Below are positions 18,776 to 24,915 of a DNA stretch of 24,915 nt, in pieces (the stretch's first letter is position 1; every line of letters begins with the position of its first letter). The notes under the pieces are model-generated. The model saw only the letters and a program-made list of their open reading frames with translations. It did not search any database and had not been told where the DNA came from. The DNA is from Acanthaster planci (Eukaryota; Echinodermata; Asteroidea; Valvatida; Acanthasteridae). The stretch covers positions 211,132-236,046 of the forward strand of contig NW_019091671.1 in the NCBI RefSeq assembly GCF_001949145.1, written 5' to 3'. The position numbers were made by a program, and so were the translations under genes.

Positions 18776-19016
18776 CATCTCCCCAAGTTTAGAACAGAAA
18801 TAAACTGGTTAAGATAAAACATTTACAATACACAGGCTAGAGTCTGAGTGTCCATTGTTAAGAGAGTCCACAAAATGTTGAGTCCCAAATTGGCTCCTAA
18901 AGTCGAGTGTTCTTGATTCCAACTGGTTTCTAGAGTTCTTCAGTTATTAAAAGCTGAGTTAATATGTAAATTTGAAACAAATGTGAGATTGATCTTAGCC
19001 ATGTGTGTATATTTGA

Positions 19017-19520
19017 ATGAGTAGGTGGACAGTGCTAGGGGACCTCAACTCTTGTGTCGGAGCTGACAACATTACCTGGGACCGGGCATTGGGTCCTCAT
19101 AGGCGTGGAAAAGCTAACTCAAACGGTTACCTTTTACTGGAACTTTGTACAGAGCATGATCTTGCTGTTAATACAATCACCTTTTTTGAAATGCCGGACA
19201 AGTGGTTCAACTCATGGCAACACCCTCGGTCCAAAACATGACATCTCTTTGATTATGTTCTGGATTGCAGAGCCGATTTAAGTGATATACATGTATGCTC
19301 TACCCGTTCCATTGCATGGAGCAGATTGTTTCACCGACCATCTCATGATCCGTACAGTTGTTAGACTAAACATCAGGAAAACCTACCGCTCCAGTACAAA
19401 AAGGGACCAACAATGGCATTTGGATACCTCTCAAGCTACGTTGCTGGCAAATGGTGCTCAGCTCTCAGACTCTCTCACAAAGAACGTGCAGAAACTTGTG
19501 GTTCCTTACAAGTCCTGCAA
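19017..19520 (+). pseudogene. LINE apurinic-type endonuclease fragment
   Basis: The endonuclease nicks the chromosome to start LINE insertion. The frame reads WTVLGDLNSCVGADNITWD, then GPHRRGKANSNGYLLLELC, NTITFFEMP and WQHPRSKT, matching the LINE endonuclease region around the GDFN motif (here GDLN). After frame changes near 19238 and 19300, DYVLDCRADLSDIH and HGADCFTDHLMIRTVVRLNI supply the last motif, where TDH stands for the usual SDH. The N-terminal part and all RT are missing. It is a different LINE type from the CR1/L2-like pieces at the left. Confidence 0.75.
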
Positions 19521-19570
19521 TGCTCTGTGAGAAGAACTGAGCTCAACAGCCTATGATGTGGCTCACCGCA

Positions 19571-19655
19571 TATGTAACTGTCAAACTCTCAACAAGCGGG
19601 CTGCCATCTTTGATACCCTTTTCTTTATTCAACATGTAGTTGATGTTGCTCACAT
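19571..19655 (+). repeat. Direct repeat, right copy
   Basis: The block starts TATGTAACTGTCAAACTC and continues with GGGCTGCCATCTTTGATACC and TTCAACATGTAGTTGATGTT. With the left copy it brackets 18776-19570, which contains the LINE endonuclease fragment. It may mark a duplication or be part of the LINE. Confidence 0.8.
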
Positions 19656-19878
19656 AACACCAACAGCTTTTTGGTAGTCTGTAACTTTTCAGTAATCTTG
19701 TGGTTTGTTATATCTCTAGCAGCAGCAATGATAAAAGCTATGGTTTTGTAAATTTAGGGTGATAACACTGAGGTGTTTTGCCAACTGGAAGGTAAAATGT
19801 GTGATTTTGATGTGTGAGGATGCTGGATGAATCGAGGTAGGGCAGACCAGATCAGATCTGAATAGAAGACAGACGTTT

Positions 19879-20154
19879 GTGTTTGCAAACCAAACCAGAT
19901 CACAACATCGTCCTGTGTTTTCAGGCTTTAATCGAATTGAAAAATCATTTTTATCCGACTTTATCAAGCAACACAACATACCATTACCTTCACCTCACTA
20001 TCCGGGTCAAAGGGGTCATACGAAACCAGAGCTTTTACGCGCAATCCAAGCGAGCCTGCGTTTGTTCAGAAACCTACAGCGGAAAACATACTGTCAACTC
20101 TTACAGGTAGCGCAAGATAACGACATACCCTTTACTAGCACTGGTGCAAACTGA
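19879..20154 (+). CDS. Small hypothetical protein with two SAP-like motifs, upstream of polymerase
   Basis: A 276-bp open frame without stops ends 80 bp before the probable polymerase start. Two related stretches can be seen. The first is FLSDFIKQHNIPLPS, then HYPGQRGHTKPELLRAIQ; the second begins TYCQLLQVAQDNDIPFTSTG and, past the stop, continues with LRKDLITGIK. Each has the leucine-rich helix, loop with a glycine, then K-x-x-L-(L/I)-x-x-I helix of SAP-like DNA-binding motifs. The TGA at 20152-20154 may be a mutation, because the pattern continues after it. Start codon unknown: the upstream sequence gives no strong candidate. The SAP reading is by eye. Confidence 0.45.
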   Translation: MFANQTRSQHRPVFSGFNRIEKSFLSDFIKQHNIPLPSPHYPGQRGHTKPELLRAIQASLRLFRNLQRKTYCQLLQVAQDNDIPFTSTGAN

Positions 20155-20233
20155 AACGTGCTACGGAAGGATCTCATTACTGGGATTAAAACCTATACTC
20201 AACCGGAAGCGATTGCAGGGGCAGACGTCCAAA

Positions 20234-23200
20234 ATGTCTGACGCTTTCCAGGTAACTACAGAAATTGGGAACTGAAGCCTAGTTTCTTTGCAGACGACTT
20301 GGTAAATTTTTTCGATTTCTACAAAAGTTACATCGAAAAGAAAGCATTGGCTGAATTTTGCGAGATAGGAATGTACAAGTTGCAAACTGCGATCAAGGTT
20401 CAGTTTAAAATAGAAAGGCCTGAAGCGGAAACCAAAGTTGGTGTTTTCATGTTCAGGAGTAAAAAATATCTCAGTGTTTTCCAAATGAGAGGTCAAAAAC
20501 GTGTTAGAAAAACATACAGAAAGACAATTGGAAGATGTCAAAGCTCATACTCAATGGGGTTCTGGCTGGGTGTTTGACAAAGTTATTACATTTTATATCA
20601 ACATGGCTTTCTTTAACCCCATCAGTGCCAGTTACATTCCACTTCCTAAAGAACTGGCGGTAAAAACTGTGATCATCAACGTTCAAAATGTGAAAGATCA
20701 AAAGTGCGTACGCTGGGCAATAAGTGTTGCTCTAGGATTATATTCAAACAACGTCAAACATCAACTCGAAAGCAATCCAGATTATAAAATAAACAATGAA
20801 AGAACTTCAACGTACACAACAACAGACGGTTGAAATTTTACAAATGTGGACTTTCCTACTCCAATTTTACAGATTTCACGCATCGAAGCTCAAAACAACT
20901 TGGCAATCAACATATTGTTTAGTTACACCAGAAAAGATGGTGTGTTTATACTTTACAAACCAAAGCTGTAGGTGAGCCGAAAAACTTACTTTGTTTTAAT
21001 CAAGGTGAAAAAGACCATTATTGTTGGATTAAAAATTTCTCTAGATTGATGGGCGATGTCAACAATCACAACGGTAAGAAATATTTTTGCTTTAATTGTA
21101 TGTGTCACTTTCAAAGTCAAGAAAGACTAAACAATTACAAAGAAGACTGTCAAGGAATAGACGCAGCACCTGCTAAAGCTGTACTTTCCAAAAAAGGTGA
21201 ACACATTATCAAGTTTGAAAACTACAAAAGCAAACAAGAAGCCCCGTTTGTTATCTATGCAGATTTCGAATCTGTTTTAGAGCATCTCCCATCAGAACAA
21301 GCCAACACAATTAGAATAAAACACCACAAACCATGCGGCTACTCTTACCCTGATGTACGCTGTGACGGTGTATGCACAAGTCGCGAAGCATACCAAGGGC
21401 AAGATGCAGCCACTCATTTCCTAAAATCGCTATCAAGAGAAACAAAAACAATTAACGAAACGTTGGCTGTTCCAAAACAGCTTCTTTGGTTGCCTGAGCT
21501 ACAGAAACGCCAAGACAAATGCAACATCTACTGGATCTGTGAAAAGTGTACATGTATATATCCAACTAAAGAATCACAGTGTAAATGTCCCATCCCACAA
21601 AGCCCAAAAACCGAATTCAAAAAAATAGACTTTAATTTTATAAGCGACCGTTGCTACACCAATTACATCTGTATGAGTTGCGAGAAACCCATCAACAAGT
21701 TTAGGAAAGTTCGCGAACACTGTCACGTCACGAGTAAGTACAGGGCCCCAGAACAGGCCAATTGCAATCTCAAACTCTGAGTTGGGCCTAAACAAACACC
21801 TATTCCGGTCATGTTGCACAACTTGGAAAAATATGACGCACATTTGATCACAGAGGGTGGTCGCGCGTTTAATGGAAGTCAAATCAAAGTCATCGCTAAA
21901 AACTCGAAAAATTATATCTTGTTTTCTTTTGGTCAGCTTAGATTTCTAGACTCATTTCATTTATTGGCCGCTTCAGCAGATCAATTGGTCAAAAACTGCA
22001 CCAGAGAAGATTTAAGTTACTTTATGAAAGGTTTCCAAACAACACAGAGCTACGGCTAGACAAGGGTATCCATCCATATGAGAATATGAACTCGTTTGAA
22101 AAGTTCAAAGAAACCAGTCTGCCATCCCGAAATGCATTTTATAGCTCGTTGAAGCAAGAGACCGTAAGTGAAGAATACGCAAGAGCCAAAACTGTATGGC
22201 AAACGTTTGGGTGTCAAACCCTCAGAGACTAGCATGATACTCGCGTGTGTGTTTGAAAACTTTCGAAAGGTCTCCAAAACGAATTATGGCCTAGGCCCAG
22301 CCAACTACTATACCTCGTGAGGCTTGTCATGGGCCGCGCTGTTGAAACACTCTAACATTCAACTCGAGCTGTTGACAAACATTGATAAGTATCTCTTTTT
22401 CGAATGGGCTAAACACGTTGGCATTTCGAGCGTTGGAGCAAAACGTTATGCACAAGCTAATAACCCCATTTTAAAAGACTATGATTCAGACAAACCGACA
22501 TCACACATAATGTACCTCGGCGCAAATAAATTGTAAGGTTGGGCCATGAGTCAGTATCTACCAATGGGAAAACTTGAATGGGTAAAAGCCTTGGACAAGT
22601 TTACCCCCTAGTTCATTTCAAAGCTTTCACCTTTCACTAGAAAAGGTTATATGTTCAAAGTCACCTTGGATTATCTCCAGCACTTACACGACTTACACAA
22701 CGACTTTCCGCTCGCACCCGAAAACATTTCAGTCCCAAGTGAATGGCTGTCTGACTACCAAAAGAACTTGATATGCAACAGGGAATATATCACCTCTGTA
22801 GATAAGCTCGTGGCGACACTTTCAACTAAAAAACACAAGTACGTCGTTCACTACCGCACATTGCAAAAATATCTGGAACTCGGTTTATAACTTAAGGTGG
22901 TCCACCATGTAATGTCTTTTGTGCAAGCACCTTGGAAGAAAAGTTGCATCGACAAAAACACTGAGTTGCGCAAACAAGCCAACTCTTATTTTGAATAAGA
23001 GTTTTTAAACTGATGAACAACTAAGTATTTGGCAAAACAATGGAAAACGTGTTGAGAGACTTACAAGATGCCGAGCAGTTCAAACGCTTGGTTTCTAAAC
23101 CTCACTACACCATTCCCAGAGTGGGATCTCTCATTTGTCGAAATGTATCCCATAATAACCAAGTTGAACAGACCAATCAATTGTGGCGTAAGCGTGGTCG

Positions 23201-23778
23201 ACTTGTCTAGAACGTTAATGTACAAATTTTATTACAATATGTTGAAATCAGACTTTGGCAACGACTTTTGTCTATTGTACACCGACACCGACAGCTTACT
23301 CGTTCAGATTCAAACCGACGACTTACGAGGTTACCTACACCAAAAGCATGACCTATTTGACTTTTCAAACTACCCGTCCACAAACGTGCTTTACGATCCG
23401 AAAAACAAAAAAGTCATTGGTAAGATGAAAGACGAATTTGGCGGCCAATTGGTGAAAGAAGTCGTTTGCTCATGCCCTAAAATGTATTTGATTTTACTTA
23501 AAGGTTAGGTTAACTTGAAAAAAGCTAAAGGCGTAACAAAAGTTGTGAATAAGAAGCAATTGCATCAGGAAGCTTACAAAGAAGCATTGTTTGGTTGTAA
23601 GCAGGTTTTTACGAGACAACATCGCATTAGGTCGCAGAAAAACGTGGTTTACACCATCGTTCAAAACAAATTGAGCCTATGGCCTTTGGACACAAAACGT
23701 TACTTGTTATCAAAGGGCGTCAGTACTTTAGATTACGACCATTATAAAAACCGATCAAACTATCGAAGCAGGCAGTAA
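20234..23778 (+). pseudogene. Polinton protein-primed type B DNA polymerase, heavily degraded
   Basis: This enzyme replicates the element with a protein primer. A probable start at 20234 reads MSDAFQVTTEIGN. It is followed, in successive frames, by YIEKKALAEFCEIGMYKLQT (20300s), QWGSGWVFDKV, SYIPLPKELAV and CVRWAISVAL, then two zinc-like clusters (FCFNCMCHFQ, later CEKPINKFRKVREHCHV). Exonuclease motifs: Exo I in VIYADFES (near 21260) and Exo II in HNLEKYDAHL. Polymerase motif A, normally YLDANNLYG, reads YLGANKL and a stop (22513-22536). Motif B is cut by a stop (22-23024 region, 23022-23024) before VFGKTMEN. Motif C YTDTDS is intact (23278-23295). More than half a dozen stops and several frameshifts are present. 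Confidence 0.93.
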
Positions 23779-23862
23779 CTCGGTGTCCTCTGGCACCAAT
23801 TGATGCTCTTCTCACAAAAGAGTGCTTGGGCCCGTCTAGCAAGTAATACAGCATTGGGCTTA

Positions 23863-24267
23863 TTAAACCTTTTTAATGTTGACCCACTTAAACTGACTCA
23901 TACGTTTTTCCACTTGATAAACATCAACACTCCAGATCGGATCGGTTGCCCTCCTGACAGTACCACCTTCCTGTTCACCAGGGTAATATACATACTGAAC
24001 GGCAGCATCTGGAGAAAGTTCTATCTCTCTTCTTTTTGGGATGGGGGCAGCTGGTGCTTGTTTTACTTGGTCTTGTTTGATAGCTTCCTCGGGCTCTTCG
24101 TCTATTAATCTGTTTTTTTTCTCATTGTTTAGTGATTTTATGACCTGGGACAGACGTTTTACAAATTCTACATTAGGCGTTCCAACATTTAACATTTCCT
24201 GCACGTGCTCATGACCAAACAATCGTTCGGCCAAAGTCCTATTGAACCGTGTGACTCTTCCCTGAGA
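23863..24267 (-). pseudogene. Polinton integrase, C-terminal part, catalytic Glu replaced
   Basis: Integrase joins the element to the chromosome. Reading from 24267, SQGRVTRFNRTLAERLFGHE matches the last part of the DDE core, then VEFVKRLSQVIKSLNNE, a Pro-Ala linker, RREIELSPDAAVQYVYYPGE and ATDPIWSVDVYQVEKR, the C-terminal domain of Polinton (KRBA2-like) integrases. In retroviral-type integrases the catalytic glutamate follows SQGxV; here that position is threonine (24250-24252). A stop at 24268-24270 precedes it, and the zinc finger and the two aspartates are missing. The stop at 23863 is the normal end. Confidence 0.88.
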
Positions 24268-24270
24268 TCA

Positions 24271-24438
24271 ATGAACAAGAAGCAGCTGGATGTTCTCAAC
24301 ATAGAATAATTGTCGTTAACCGTAGGAGCGATTGCCTTTGGTGGTTTTTGTTGTATAAGGTATTAACTTAGAGTAAACAAAAAAGTAAAAGGCATTAAAA
24401 AAGCCCTGTTTCCCATGGAAAATGGGTTAAATTTTTGT
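24271..24438. other. Spacer between integrase and membrane protein, with hairpin
   Basis: TAACTTAGA at 24364-24372 and TCTAAGTTA at 24438-24446 form a 9-bp inverted pair around a ~65-bp A-rich loop that includes TTCCCATGGAAAATGGG. It lies at the 3' end of the membrane-protein frame, so a role in transcript ending is conceivable but not shown. Confidence 0.45.
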
Positions 24439-24768
24439 CTAAGTTAAAACTATTATCAACGAATGTACATAAGTCAAAATCAAAACACCTACACCTACAA
24501 ACAAGGTCCAAACATGATCAGTAATCCAACCAACAGCTTTGCTAGCCATGTTAAACAGCCAAGAAAGAATGCTTCCAATAAGTGCAGGTTTATGCGCAAG
24601 CACTTTCAAGCCCAATTTATTTAACACGTTTGCCAAATTTCGCAGCTGCCCATTGACCCTCCTGAATCTGGTAGTTCCAGTTTTGGAGCTGGTTCTGGCG
24701 TAGGCGCAGGGGTACCAGCAGTTCTAAGAGCAGCCACTGCACTCAACACAATCGTAATGTAACCGGAC
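24439..24768 (-). pseudogene. Polinton small membrane protein with Pro-Ala linker, one frameshift
   Basis: From about 24768 one frame gives SGYITIVLSAVAALRTAG and a low-complexity linker APTPEPAPKLELPDS. After a frameshift near 24670 the second frame continues with RRVNGQLRNLANVLNKLGLK, PALIGSILSWLF and a second hydrophobic helix HVWTLFVGVGVLILTYV, ending at 24439. The layout, a short hydrophobic start, a Pro/Ala-rich linker and two closely spaced transmembrane-type helices, is like small hydrophobic proteins of Polintons and adintoviruses, where a virion or membrane role is suspected but not established. The true start codon is not clear. It sits upstream of integrase on the same strand. Confidence 0.6.
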
Positions 24769-24915
24769 CAGGTTCCTCAAGCTAGGCTGTTTTATTAGCA
24801 AACAACCACTTACGATCTTAGGCAAAATAAAAGGGGTTGGTGGATTGGCTAGAAACAGAAAAAAAGAGGAAATACATGCAATAAGTAAAATGGAAACTTA
24901 AGCACAACACACTTC
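24769..24915. other. Window edge, no gene recognised
   Basis: AT-rich sequence, possibly still inside the Polinton. On the minus strand an AATAAA occurs near 24789-24794. Nothing else is supported. Confidence 0.3.

Larger units (their letters stand above)
19870..24915. mobile_element. Polinton/Maverick element remnant (right part beyond window)
   Basis: A protein-primed DNA polymerase, a retroviral-type integrase C-terminus and a small membrane protein of the type carried by Polintons lie next to each other, with an uncharacterised SAP-like frame in front. Polymerase and integrase converge tail to tail, 84 bp apart. No terminal inverted repeats, capsid, packaging ATPase or protease genes were found in the window; they may lie beyond 24915 or be deleted. 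The left limit is set by the first coding signal, not by a terminal repeat. Confidence 0.8.

Noticed and set aside
19716-19979. Minus-strand frame at the left edge of the Polinton
   Set aside because: No motif; it overlaps the SAP-like frame on the plus strand.
23800-24108. Plus-strand frame over the integrase
   Set aside because: Antisense to the integrase tail; the minus-strand motifs are clear.
20234-24267. Functional endogenous virus
   Set aside because: Stops, frameshifts and the loss of catalytic residues in both polymerase and integrase rule out autonomous activity of this copy.
1-24915. CRISPR arrays or prokaryotic operons
   Set aside because: The tandem repeats found have no regular spacer structure, and no bacterial gene organisation is present.

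Overview
This looks like a repeat-dense, non-coding stretch of an animal nuclear genome, most likely a marine invertebrate. The reasons are the mix of animal-type transposable elements (CR1/L2-like LINEs, BEL/Pao and Ty3/gypsy LTR elements, Merlin, hAT, pogo/Tigger and piggyBac-like DNA elements, and a Polinton/Maverick), AT-rich spacers, GT-AG splice-like signals, and strong over-representation of the palindrome TACATGTA. The phylum cannot be fixed from the sequence alone. No intact protein gene of cellular type was found. Nearly every recognisable protein is a transposon-encoded pseudogene with frameshifts, stop codons and often a lost catalytic residue.

Layout. 1-6,060: pieces of a LINE reverse transcriptase (105-555, 4690-5400 and 5930-6052), between which lie a possible host exon (622-750), a minus-strand Merlin/ISXO2-like transposase pseudogene (1423-2441), degenerate satellites and a 103-bp tandem repeat. 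6,181-11,100: a pogo/Tigger-like terminus, then a 5'-truncated BEL/Pao retrotransposon (gag, protease, RT, RNase H, integrase and probable 3' LTR) with a 147-bp assembly gap in its integrase. 11,300-12,900: a piggyBac-like MITE, a nested inverted repeat, a LINE tail and a short tandem repeat.

13,233-15,451: the best-preserved structures. One is a gag-only Ty3/gypsy-type element with two LTRs and a perfect 5-bp target duplication (TCAAC). The other is a hAT MITE with a near-perfect 8-bp target duplication. 15,452-19,870: mostly unannotatable spacer with another possible exon (16109-16254), a ~146-bp satellite built around CACGTG and TGACGTCA palindromes, and a LINE endonuclease fragment bracketed by ~90-bp direct repeats.

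19,870 to the right edge: a decayed Polinton/Maverick. On the plus strand there is a small SAP-like reading frame and a protein-primed type B DNA polymerase (20234-23778). Convergent on the minus strand are the C-terminal part of the retroviral-type integrase (23863-24267) and a small two-helix membrane protein (24439-24768). Together these are the replication, integration and probable virion-membrane parts of one virus-like transposon, now dead: polymerase motif A and the integrase catalytic glutamate are both substituted, and many stops interrupt the frames. The most unusual leads are the SAP-like frame and the membrane protein of the Polinton, the palindrome-bearing satellite, and two phase-compatible candidate host exons 15 kb apart.
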